Notes: generated from the sequence alone by a model not told the origin. Positions 1-9,872 are shown, numbered from the stretch's first letter. The stretch is 16,279 bases of DNA from Spirogloea muscicola (GCA_009602725.1 WELB01000081.1:500353-516631); one strand, 5' to 3'. Translations and numbers: made by a program.

Positions 1-3000
1 CCGCCGTCGGCGCCGACGAGCTCGTCGCGCGCCAGCGGGCCATGGAGCGCCGCGCGGCAGCGCTGGAGGCCGGCCGCGACCTCTCCCGCACCTGGCTACA
101 CGTCGACATGGACGCCTTCTACGCCGCCGTCGAGGCGCTGGACGACCCGTCGCTGGCCGTCAAGCCCGTCGCCGTCGGCGGCCTCGGCATGATCTGCACC
201 GCCAACTACGAGGCGCGCAAGTACGGGGTGCGGGCCGCCATGCCGGGCTTCATCGGCCGCCGCCTCTGCCCCGCCCTCGTCTTCGTGAAGCCCAACTTCG
301 CCAAGTACACGCGAGCCGCCGAGGCTGTCCGCGCAGGTGCGACTTGAACAGGCGCCCTGTGGGAGCGGAGGCCTGCATTGCCACTAGCTAGCCGGTGCTG
401 GTCGGAGTCCTTGAACGGCAGCGTCTCAAAGTTACCGCCAAGTTACGGCAAGTTAAGTCAAGTGATGTCAACTTAAGTTAATGCCAACTTCTGGTTTTGG
501 GATGGGACAAGAGGACTTTTTAAATTAGCAGCAATAATTTAACGGCTTTGTGCCCTGCTGCGTGGCAGTGCTTCGAGAGTACGACCCAAACTTTATCGCC
601 CGCAGCCTGGACGAGGCCTACCTCGACCTTACCGAGTGCTGCCGGCGGCGGAACCTTAGCGGTCCTGAGGTGCAGGCCTCCACTCGCTGCCTTTGCATCC
701 CGGCACGTCATTCGGGCCTGTCCTGTGCTCATAGAATGAACCAGCTATGATTGTGCAGATTGCCGAGGAGATCCGACGGCGCGTCAAAGAGGCGACCAAG
801 CTGACGTGCAGCGCTGGCATCGGGCCCAACCGCCTCATTGCCAAGGTCAATCGCAGCGCATCTTCTCCGCGCTCATGTCCTGCAGTTCTATTTGTGAGTG
901 TCCGCCTCTGCACCAGGGTGCTGCACCGTGCCGCGTGCTCAGCAAGCATGGCTGCTGCTGGCGCAGGTTTGCTCGGACATCAACAAGCCTGACGGGCAGT
1001 ACATGATGCCCAATGACCGGGCCGCCGTGATGCGCTTTGTCAGTACCCTCCCCATCCGCAAGGTGATGGCAAGCCCAGAAGTCCACGTCCTTGGCGCCAG
1101 GACTACTGGATATTAGCTGCAAACCTCTGGATAGTTGTAAGCAGTCAGTCTCTATTAAGTCATTGGTTGGATGAAGCAGTCAGCTGACGCTGCAACCAAG
1201 GTGGTGCTAGGTGACGGGTATCGGCAAGGTGACAGAGAAACTCCTAAAGGAGGGTCTGGGCATCAGCACGTGTGGTGAGCTGCTCGACAAGAGTGCCTGG
1301 CTCTCCGCGCTCTTCTCCCAGATCTCCACAGGCACGCACTCAAAGTGACTTGAGTATGCCTGCTATAAGTGGCTGCTCTTGCTCCTAGTCTGCATGAAGT
1401 TTTCATGTGCCTGCATATGAGCATGAAGCTATACACCTGGCAGGTTCTGATCAGAAGGCAATTTTACAGGCAGAGGAGTATCCATTGTTACCCTCAGACC
1501 TTCATCCAAATGATTGTGCGATGATCCTATGCTATATTCTTATATTACAGTACTGATTTGTGATCTGACATCAGCTTATTGTGAATAAGTCGTCTATTGC
1601 ATACACATTCTCATTTGCAGACTTTTTCCTGGCGGTGGGCCTTGGCATCGGTGGCAGTGAGCCTCCAGAGGACGAGCATCGCAAGAGCATTGGTTGCGAG
1701 CGGACATTCGCGTCCATCAGCAGCGAGGCCGACCTAGTCGCTAAGCTTGGTAGTTTATGAAGGCTTTTCTGTTTGGCATGTGCAGCAGATTGCCCGTCGT
1801 TCGTGTATGCTACACTTGCAGGCATCGGCTTGCTTGTAATACAGTACGTGTCGATCTTGCAGATGAGCTGGTCTTGCACCTTGTTGATGACATGGCTGAG
1901 GAAGGCCTGCACGGCCGGACGCTTACGTTGAAACTCAAGACTACGGGCTTTGAGGTGGTCTTTACTTTGGATCTAAGGCCTATGCATGCAGAACTGAGGC
2001 TCTATGCTTTACAAAGACAAGTTACAAACACAGTAAATTCACCTGAGCTTAGCGCCATCCTGCTACTCCTTTTGAGCCTCCTACTTCAAGTCTATATTTG
2101 GCATATTTGGAATGTATAGTAATGCATAGAAACATTCGGGCCTTGGCTGAAAACAGGTCAGAACGCGTGCCGCATCCTTGAGCTCGTATGTCTCAACACT
2201 GGAGGAGGTTCGGCCTGTTGCAATGAAATTACTCAAGGCTGAGCTGCCGATTGAAGTGCGGCTGATGGGTATGCTCTTGCGGCAAACTGCAGTTAGACTC
2301 TGCATACGAAGATCGTGGTGTTTTGCCTCACATAAGCTTGCAGTTGAGCTATAGATTTCCTTCAGTGGCTCAGATGCGAGCTTTCTGTCCAGGCATCAGA
2401 ATGTCAAGCTTCAAGGAGGAGAAGGCGCACAATACCGATCCGCAGCAACCAACGCTTGCGGGCTTCCTGTTGGCTGATTCGCCAACAAAGGGGCTCGCAA
2501 AGGAGTGCCTTTCTGTGGGGCACAGTGACATGCCGACAAAGATCGCAGGGTTGGAGGCTGCAGTACCGCAGTCTAGAGCAAGTGCCGAGCTCTTTCTGAG
2601 ACAAGGTGCCGTGTTTGCTGAGCCCGGGTCATTGCCAGCAAAAGAAAGTGGTCAAGTCTTTGACCACAGTCGTAATTTTGACCGTGGATTTGCTCATTAT
2701 CATGACCACGACTGCCAAGCTTGCGGGCGCCCAAGCAGCCTTGAGGAGGTTTACTGCGGCAGTTGTGACCAAGTAAGGCCCGCAGCACCAACGATGGAAC
2801 CAGTCTCGCAAGCTCTTGAGCAGGACTTGTGGCAGTGGCCTCCTTCCAGTTCACCAACTGCTGCTCAACACAATCGAAGAGGCAGTGAGGAGCAGGGAGA
2901 CGACCACGTCAGGTGGAAACAGCGACGTGGTGGAGACGTCCGGTGGCTGGAGGCGTCCTCGGCCGCAGGACATTTTCCGCTGGTGGCCTGCTCCCTCTGC

Positions 3001-3443
3001 GGTGCAGAGTTCGCGGAGGTTGCCCAGGATGCAATGCAGGAGCACGAAGACTTCCACTTCGCACTGTCGCTTCAGGAAGAGGAGGTTCAGGCTGATGTTT
3101 CCATGCATCGGTTGCTGCCTGGGAAATGTTCCACTGAGAAGAGACCGGGAAGGTAAGGATGACAGACCGCACAAGTTACCCAGACTTGGGGATGTGAACT
3201 TCGTTTGTAGCCTTCAATATTTATGGGTGGATCTGCGTCATCGTTCAGTTCCAGGTTTGTGCTGCCTGTCTCAGCCATATCAGATTAAGTTGCTGCGTGT
3301 GCATTGGGCGTGGCAGATCATCCCCAGAAGATCGTGTGAAAGTGAAGAAGCAGGCCACATCGGGCAGCATAGGCAGTGGAAGGGTTCACAAGGTCGGAAC
3401 ACTTGATGCATTTGTGACAAAGTTGAAGCCACAGCAATCCTGA
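1..3443 (+). CDS. POLK: DNA polymerase kappa (Y-family translesion polymerase), 5'-partial, 10 exons
   Basis: Exons: <1-336, 569-669, 759-845, 967-1062, 1211-1331, 1621-1749, 1863-1954, 2157-2268, 2393-3152, 3275-3443. They sum to exactly 667 codons (666 aa plus TGA) in one frame from base 3, which supports the model. The frame is open upstream of the ATG at 42, so the true start lies outside the window. Seen: palm motif HVDMDAFYAAVE (catalytic Asp at residue 35 of this partial protein), the SLDEAYLD metal-binding acidic pair (D126, E127), finger-region RAAMPGF, a helix-hairpin-helix stretch TGIGKVTEKLL, and a little-finger domain ending near RMSSF. Family knowledge: pol kappa inserts opposite and extends past minor-groove lesions in the nucleus. 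The tail carries a PIP-like motif (Q376-L383), a four-Cys cluster (C465/468/479/482), a C2H2 UBZ-like finger (C557/560, H575/579) and a second PIP-like TLDAFV near the C-terminus. Nine introns; the one at 1332-1620 starts with GC. Identity is very secure; the last splice (3152/3275) is inferred from phase and the PIP-like tail. Confidence 0.94.
427..478 (+). repeat. Degenerate 10-bp tandem repeat in POLK intron
   Basis: Successive decamers starting CAAGTTA/CAAGTGA/CAACTTA lie at 439, 449, 459 and 469, with a related unit just upstream. The array sits inside the intron at 337-568. AACTTAAGTT in the last unit is self-complementary. No function is suggested. Confidence 0.6.
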
Positions 3444-4180
3444 TGATGGGTGTCCTGCTTAAGCATGTTGTGGGAAGAGCTCAAGGGGCCTTCGTCACAG
3501 TGGCCACCATTGTCATCATCAGCCTTCCTGACAATGCGATGGCATTCAACTCAAGCACTTCAACCAGACAGTTTCACGCAGCTCCTCTGCTTGTCAGATA
3601 CGTAGTAGTCGAGATCAGAATGATGAGCTCAAAACGCTTCCAGTAATTCTCGATTGTCTGTCTATGACAAGGAGATCTGTGTCGTGCTGAAAGCTGTGGG
3701 CCAGTTAAGCTTCTCCGGATAGAGCCATGAGTTTTAGGGGCTGCCAGCCCACAGAGGCGAGTATTGAAGCCTGATCTTGGGCACCCACCCTGCCGCAGAC
3801 CTTAGCGCATGGCAGCCTCCACACATAGACAGCTTGGCAACCAGGATGTCTTCGGCAAGATCGTGGTGCCTCTGCAAGTCGACAACGACTATCAACCTCT
3901 GGGCGAGGTGCACAATCATGTGATAGGGGGAGTTCTTCTGACGAGCAAGAGGTCTGCCATTTTTCGATAGCAGACTGCGTTAGAAGGGTGGTTCTTGAAA
4001 TTGGAGCGATGGCTGTGGAAGGTCAGCCCAAATGGGTATGGACAAGGCTGGAAAATATTGGACTGTTCCATTCGCTTAGGTACAGAGCATGGTATATCGA
4101 ACCATTATGAGAAAGGCCATGTGTAGCCGTATTGCAAGAGTAATCTGGAACTTGCCATTTGCCCTAAGCAATGCTACAGC
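3444..4180. other. Convergent intergenic region between POLK and the plastid-type gene
   Basis: This 737-nt gap separates the 3' ends of two converging genes and probably contains both 3' UTRs. I saw no TGTAA signal after the POLK stop on the plus strand, and none on the minus strand after the neighbouring stop at 4181, so both polyadenylation sites are unlocated. The only coding-like stretch is at 3809-4110, listed separately. Confidence 0.6.
3809..4110 (+). other. Unassigned coding-like stretch, two overlapping frames
   Basis: An ATG at 3809 opens a 53-aa frame ending at TAG 3968-3970, with protein-like composition (for example VFGKIVVPLQVDNDYQPLGE). A second plus frame, open from 3829 to TGA 4108-4110, reads protein-like in its second half (for example VVLEIGAMAVEGQPKWVW). 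I recognise neither. They could be a small gene, two parts of one gene broken by a frameshift, an alternative POLK 3' exon, or chance. No splice pair joining the two frames was convincing. Confidence 0.25.
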
Positions 4181-7056
4181 CTAAGTATCAGCAAGAACAA
4201 ATTTGGCAATGTCTGAATAACCGCCCTCAACATATAAAGAAGCAAGGCGCTCCCGCGAGGCATCCCAGCTTCCCTCAGCTGCAGCCAAGTCCAGTAAGAA
4301 GGCAGCCTGGTCGAGTGCTACCTGTCAGGATGGCGGCAAAGTTTCAATCTCTAATACGAATGGGAAGGAAGATCCAGAATGGAGCGCCAATAAGCTGTGA
4401 AAGGGGTGAGAGAAGCGCCATGTGCAAAGATGGGTAGATACTGCAATCCTGCTTCAGACCACTGGAGCTTACCTGTGCTGGAGCCTTGCCCTTGGTGATG
4501 TCCTCCCGGCGGCCCTCCTCAGAGAGCTTCTCCCGCACAAACTCGAGCTGCGTGCTCCCATAGCCTGACAAGTCGGCCACTTCCTGTATTGCACGTTGTA
4601 ACAGCAGCATCACCAACTTATAGGCATCAGCAGTGTCCTTACTCCTGCTTTTTGGCTAACACTCTGAGTGATGCACGCAATTGTGACCCAGTTAGTTTTA
4701 CGCATAAGTCAATGCACCTGGAAAGGAGCACCAAGGGTCCACCAAGGAGACTTCAGTGCGATGCGGGCTGCATCCCTTGCTTCAGCTTCCCGCCCTACTC
4801 TACATCATCAGGCACAGCCGTGTCAGTGAGCACGTGCGACGCAACGCAATGCAAGGCCGAAATGTAGACATACCAAGAAACAAGAGCTCAGGAGGCAACA
4901 TAGACCAACAATGGATGCCTTTGATTGCAGCAACTATGTGCCTTGCATAGCTACTCAATAAGACTCAGAAATGACCGAGAATATTAAAAGGCTTAGATCT
5001 TGCAATCAGGGTATAGACTGCCATAGTCACCTCAGCATGAGCTGTGCGTTGAATGTGAATGGGCGGCCAAAACCTGGAAAATGTTGTCTGCTGGCATAGT
5101 ACTCGCCGGTGACAAGAGCAGATACCTTTTTCGCAGGAGTCAAAACGTTAATCAAAGGTAGTAAAGCAGTTGTCCTGCAGTAGCAGCAGCAGCAGCAGCA
5201 GCACGACTAGGGCTATACACTCATCAACAACATCCACCAAGTCCAGTTTTCTGATTGCACAATTGAGGTGACATAGACTCCACCTCATCTCCACGTTCCA
5301 GATGTCCGAGCGCCAGAGCCTCCAGCACATCGGGGAACATACCCACCTGCACTTAGGCACACTCGCATCAACCCTCTGTTGTCAACACTAAACCCTATAC
5401 ATGTCAGAGTGGGAGACTTCTGTCCTGGCCTGCAAGGACCTCACCTTCTTCATCAGGAAAACTTCCAACTTGCTGATGCCAGACGCTGAAAAGCTGCCGC
5501 TCTTGTAGAGGTTGGTACCGTCATCCCCAGCAGCCGCCGCAACTGTGAACCTGCTGCCCTTAGCATCCTCCTCTGCCAGCAGCCTGCGAATATACTCTTC
5601 CACCTGCACGCAAGCACACAAGGCTGCATACGTATCACCCTGGTGCAGTACCTGACATGACAAGACGTTCCTATGAAGAGCTGCTGCAGAGCGATTTGTC
5701 TCTTAGCAAAACATCACAGCTGAGCAGTCGAGGAGCTCCAAAGTGCAGCTCCTGGAAAAGCCCATACCGTCTTGGCCATGAGCAGGACGCCGTTGTCGTT
5801 GACAACAACGATTGGCAGCTCCATGCTGTGGGAAAAACAACAAAATAGAGATGTCTTGATAAAGACTATTTAGCAATGACCTCTGCAGTGTGAGATTGTG
5901 CAGAAGTTGCTGGCGAGCCACTCTTCATGGACGAGTGCAATGAGCAGCTGGGAGAGTGGGCAACTGACCTTTTCGGAGCAGTCGGCCATCTCAGGAGTGC
6001 TTTAGTGCTGCCTGTACGTCAGGAAAAGCAAAACTGCAATTGGGCAATAGCATTATAAAGGTCGATGACATCTGCATCAAGCTGTAGGGAGCAACAACAT
6101 TACAATGCCGTAGTATCTGTTGATAGAGTAAAAGTGGCAGTCCAATCTGGGGTTTAATTAACCAAGAGCAAGATTAACTGCAAGGTGTCCTTAACAACCA
6201 CGAGTCGGCTACCAATCCATGATCCCAGGAATCAAATTCGGGCTTTGACATAGTCAGTACGAGTCAGCAGCGCCACGACCTCCGATCCTTATCATGGGGG
6301 GTTGAAGTTTTAGGTATTAGGCTTTAGGGTTCAGGTTTTAGATGTCTTCTGCAGCAGTTGTGAGCAGCGTATGGGGGCGTTCCTGTGGCAGGGTCCCTGG
6401 ACAGTGGCACGACGAGCGGGAGGATGCCGCGGCGGTCTCCGGGCGGCACGAGCTCCTCCCCTGTCGCCGTCAGCACCACACGCCACCGTCTGTCAGCTGT
6501 GACGGCTCAGCCGAGTGCCCCATTGCAGGCACAGCGACAGCCGCCGCGTCCGCCGGCTATGCCTTGACCACCGCCGGCGTAGACCCAAGTGGCCATGACG
6601 CAGCGACAGGCCGCCATTACCAACGTCGCCTTGGCTGCGCAGGCGGAAGGGCCGGCGCCCACCTCGGGCCTCGAGGACTCGGAGGAGAGCAGGGAGCAGA
6701 GCCGGCGGCGGCACCTTCGCCACGCTCTCCAGGAACGCCGCGTGCTCTGCGCCGCGGCGGCCATGGCCGCAGTCAGAAGCTCAGAGGCTGGCACCTGCGC
6801 CAAAGGCTTAAACCCCAAATCTGAGTCCGAGATGCAGTGAGGCCTTCTGCAGCGCAGCCGTGGCTCTTGGTGGGCACCCACCGCTGCCAGAGACGCCGAC
6901 GGCAGGAGCCCGGCGTGGCGCCGCCGCCGCAGCCGCTGAGCTTGTGGCTCGCTCGCCGCCTCGGAGCCAAGGCCGCCGCCCCAGCTCGGGCTGCCGTGCC
7001 GCAGCCGAGGCAACGCCGCCGCCGGCTGCGGCGGCTGCAAGCCCAGCACTGGCCAT
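4181..7056 (-). CDS. Conserved plant/algal protein of unknown function, probable plastid-targeted, 11 exons
   Basis: Exons in transcript order: 7056-6882, 6779-6663, 6496-6383, 6011-5969, 5825-5768, 5603-5445, 5346-5284, 5125-5031, 4799-4718, 4583-4473, 4321-4181. They total 386 codons (385 aa plus TAG) in a consistent frame. Residues 1-58 are rich in Ala, Arg, Ser and Gly with few acidic residues, typical of a chloroplast transit peptide; the ATG at 7056 has A at -3 and G at +4. Mature-region blocks: FLESVAKVPPPALLPALL, GILPLVVPL, ALLRWPTAPK, MELPIVVVNDNG, VEEYIRRLLAEED, YKSGSF, MFPDVLEALALGHLERGD, HFPGFGRPFTFNA, SPWWTLG, EEGRREDITKGKAPAQ, and the C-terminus ending FVLADT. From memory these blocks match a conserved plant and algal family, but I cannot name it or state a function. 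No metal-binding or catalytic motif and no membrane segment is evident. Exons 1-2 and the exon 3/4 junction are the weakest parts of the model. Confidence 0.82.
5182..5202 (+). repeat. (AGC)7 microsatellite in an intron
   Basis: Seven perfect AGC units lie within the intron at 5126-5283 of the minus-strand plastid-type gene, so they do not affect its coding sequence. Confidence 0.9.
6308..6341 (+). repeat. Degenerate telomere-like repeats in an intron
   Basis: About five short units resembling TTTAGGG occur in a row (TTTTAGG, TATTAGG, CTTTAGGG, TTCAGG, TTTTAG). They lie in the intron between 6012 and 6382 of the plastid-type gene. TTTAGGG and TTTTAGGG are known green-lineage telomere units. 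This could be an old interstitial insertion or chance. Confidence 0.35.
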
Positions 7057-7745
7057 GCTTGCCGTGCTCAGCTGCTATACTTCAGTGCTAGCCTGAAGAA
7101 TGCTAGCCTAGGAGAAAGTCTGACCAGCTGAAGCTGCGCTACTTGAGATGACTTGAGATATTATCCCTCGTTAGTCTCAGTGCTCCAGTTACTCCTCAAT
7201 CCTTGGTGCTCCTTACATTGTGACCATATTTCAGTGCTCGTGAGCAAGACCCACCAGATCATCAAGCTACCAATGACTTCAAGCGGCATCAAGCGTACGT
7301 GGACAGCCAGCCATCTGATGGTGTAGAGCTTGATGGTTTCATGACAGCCGAATAGATATCCACTCACCAAGAACGTCACTGAGACTGCAAAAAGTACACT
7401 ATGAGCAGGGGCTTAATGAAGTTTCAGACAAAGCTGACAAAGTACCAACGTTGACGCTTGCCAGTCAAACTTGGAGGATGGACGACCTTGCAATGGCCCA
7501 GAGCAAGAAACTGGCCATGAGAAATCAATGTCAATGTCAGTGGCCATCAGTGGCTAACTTATTTACAAGAAATGCGTCTATGAAGAGTCTGCTCAAAGCT
7601 GTGGCAACCTAGGCTCAACTTCCACCACGTAGGTCACTGGCTACGTTGCTGCCAACTGCTTGGCAAGTCATTGCTGCCACTTACATATTTCTCCACTGCA
7701 TGCTTCTTGTACCACGAGGAGTAGCGAGGGCTATAGTGACTTCTA
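7057..7745. other. Intergenic: HIR 3' region and promoter of the plastid-type gene
   Basis: The 689-nt gap lies between two head-to-tail minus-strand genes. It should hold the HIR 3' UTR (with the TGTAA signal at 7681-7685) and the promoter of the downstream gene. No convincing gene, RNA or core promoter element was seen. TGCTAGCCT occurs twice near 7087-7110, with no evident meaning. Confidence 0.55.
7681..7685 (-). promoter_or_regulatory. TGTAA polyadenylation signal for the HIR gene
   Basis: Minus-strand TGTAA lies 61 nt downstream of the HIR stop codon. TGTAA is the usual polyadenylation signal in chlorophyte green algae; the assignment here is by position only. Confidence 0.5.
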
Positions 7746-9553
7746 CTACAATGCATATTCCTGATTTGCCTGTGCTTGAAGCAGGCCATTGCGGACCTGG
7801 TTGGCAATGTCACCAACATGTGCAGGACCGTGGGGAATGAAAACGGTGTGGCTCTTGGAGTTGGCCCCAATGTCTTTCATGGTGTCAAAGTACTGTGTCA
7901 CCAGGACGAGGTCCATGACATCCTTGGGTGAGGTCCCAGGAACGTTGTGCGAAAAAGCAAGCACGCTTTCCCTAAGTCCATCCACAATCGCCTGATATCA
8001 ACAGGCCAGGGAGAACATTTCAGGAAAAATAGGAATCTCCATAGGAAATGTTAAGAAAACAGCCACGGTCTGTTCGACCATGAGAGGCACGCATACAAGA
8101 AGGTTACATCCTACTTATACAAGGCACAACCTCTACAAGGTCATACTGCCTGCTGACCTGTCTCTGCCGTGCAATGCCCACGCCCGACAAGTACTTGGAC
8201 TCGGCCTCCGCCTCAGCCCGCTTGACTTGCAAAATCTTCTCTGCTTCTGCCTTCTCTGTTGCAGCCATCCTCAATCGTTGAGCTGCACCACAGGGTACCA
8301 TTTAAAAATCAGCACGGTGCAACATAAAGCATGAGAAGTGATTGCTCATATTGATAATTTCTGGCCATGGTAATTGCCTGAGCCAGCGGTAACGCATCAC
8401 ATACTTTGGGTGCACCAAGAGTGGAGCCTTGCTGCCAGATCATCCCGAACGGTTACAATAGGCCCGACCACACTCAAAGTATTGCATGATGCATGTAAGC
8501 CATGAGGAAGAGGCACACCTGCATTAATCTCGTTCATGGCACGACGCACTGTTTGATCCGGCTCAACATCCACAATCAAGGTTTGTTGGATGGTGTATCC
8601 GTATGCTCCCATCACCTGAGAAGCATAGCCGAGTTGATACGAATCACAGAGAGTCCCCTCTAGCCTCCTCAATCTGCAAGCAGTGCTAGGGGTTATCTAG
8701 AGGAAAAATAGGATGACTTTCTCAACAATCTGCAGTGAAGAATAGCTTGTAAGCAGCCTGAGGCCCTTATTGTGCTAGCTACATCTTTCTGTGATGGCTA
8801 TAAGGCATCGCCTCTACTCAATTGTCGACCTTCTCCAACTCATCGGCAACGTTGCGTGCAATCTCATCCTTCTGCTCAAATACGTCGTCCAGCGGCATCT
8901 TCGGCACGCTCGCCCTCACGACTGCAAGGACACAGAGCAGCATCAGGAGGGGACTGCGCTGCCCAGCTTCTAAGTGATATTTATTCCGGCAGTTTGAAAT
9001 TTTTTTATTGGCAAAACCCTAGATCCTCACCGTCAAAGACATACGCCTGGATCTGCTCGCGCGGGTTCTGGAGCTCGTAGAACGCGTCATCGGCACTCTG
9101 GCGCACGACGCGATACTGCACCGAGCACACCACCGTCACGAATACGTTGTCCTGCACACAAATGGCAGCAATTGCGGGAGAGGCACAAGATGAGCAAGCC
9201 AAGAAATCAAGCATAGTAGCTTGTATCCTGAGCACTATTATACTACAACTTTTCTCTGTTACAAAAAAATTCCGCGAGTCTCTGCTTCATAGCCAGGCGC
9301 GCAAGCGGCCATCGGCGGCAGCAGCGGCTGTGCTCCGCATGGTCGGGCTGGCGAGGAGCACCTTGGTCTTGGTGTCGCAGCGCACGTCGAGCTGCTGGAC
9401 GCGGAGGGAGAGGACGCCGGCGAGCCAGGAGCCGGCGAGGACGTTGAAGAAGTGGAAGCCCGGCTGCGCCAGGTGCGAGAAGCGGCCCCAGCGCTCGACG
9501 ACGCCGACGTTGGACTGCGCGATACACGCGCAGCACGGGAAGCTGATGCTCAT
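7746..9553 (-). CDS. HIR: Hypersensitive-induced reaction (HIR) protein, SPFH/band-7 family, 6 exons
   Basis: Exons in transcript order: 9553-9362, 9151-9031, 8921-8830, 8615-8519, 8282-8158, 7991-7746. They total 291 codons (290 aa plus TAG), close to the usual HIR length of about 285-290. Hallmarks: [72 protein letters not shown] (coiled-coil), [26 protein letters not shown] and HTVFIPHGP. Family knowledge: HIR proteins oligomerise on the cytoplasmic face of the plasma membrane in sterol-rich microdomains, and in land plants they associate with NLR immune receptors; an algal role is unknown. The ATG at 9553 is chosen for its GCCACCATG context and family alignment. The N-terminus [10 protein letters not shown] has Cys 7, 8 and 10 for possible palmitoylation but Ser rather than Gly at position 2, so no N-myristoylation site. 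The reading frame stays open upstream through a GC-rich leader containing two N bases. Confidence 0.95.
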
Positions 9554-9654
9554 GGTGGCGCCCCGCGGACGCGGCGACCTCGGCTGGCGCTCCTCCGGCG
9601 CGGCGCGGCGTGGAGCGGGCTCGCCCGGCCCGGCTCGGGAGACGGAGCGCAATC

Positions 9655-9735
9655 GACGGCGGCGGCGGCGGCGGCNNGCGGCGGCTGCAGGGGCGGCGGC
9701 GACGGCGGCGGCGGCGGGGGCGGGGGCGGCGGCGG
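9655..9735. repeat. CGG/GGC-rich low-complexity tract with two unresolved bases
   Basis: The stretch is made mostly of GGC/CGG triplets and G runs, interrupted by NN at 9676-9677. It lies in the probable 5' leader of the HIR gene. The N bases mark an assembly or base-calling problem, so the length, and therefore the frame through the tract, is uncertain. Confidence 0.85.
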
Positions 9736-9840
9736 AAGGGAGGGGGAAGCGGCCGGAGTTGAAATTGAAATCGTAAGCAAATACGTTGATTATTCGGCAG
9801 CTGTGTAATGCCTTCGCCGTCCGGCCCTTTCCCGTCAAAG

Positions 9841-9872
9841 ACATTCCTTAAACATTCCTTGAGGCTAGCCTC
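9841..9872. promoter_or_regulatory. Direct repeat plus 12-bp perfect palindrome upstream of HIR
   Basis: ACATTCCTT occurs twice (9841-9849 and 9852-9860), immediately followed by the perfect palindrome GAGGCTAGCCTC (9861-9872), about 310 nt upstream of the HIR start codon. The tight clustering in a promoter position suggests protein binding, but no known factor is assigned. Confidence 0.25.

Noticed and set aside
1211-1250. Possible separate gene start near the GIGKVTEKLL motif
   Set aside because: It is the helix-hairpin-helix exon of POLK, flanked by introns of the correct phase.
2816-3406. Second plus-strand frame of 196 codons overlapping POLK exon 9
   Set aside because: The POLK frame carries the zinc motifs and joins both flanking exons in phase. 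This frame is Arg/Ser-rich with no conserved motif.
5182-5202. AGC repeat considered as a coding polyglutamine, polyserine or polyalanine tract
   Set aside because: It lies inside a well-bounded intron of the minus-strand gene, and plus-strand frames around it are short and lack motifs.
6342-6824. Plus-strand open frame of 160 codons with GC-rich content
   Set aside because: It lies antisense to exons 2-3 and the first-exon region of the minus-strand plastid-type gene. Its Arg/Ala/Gly-rich composition is expected from high GC, and it has no recognisable motif.
9147-9776. Plus-strand open frame of 209 codons across the HIR 5' region
   Set aside because: It is antisense to HIR exon 1 and to the CGG tract, and contains the unresolved NN. 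The HIR frame explains the region with clear family motifs.
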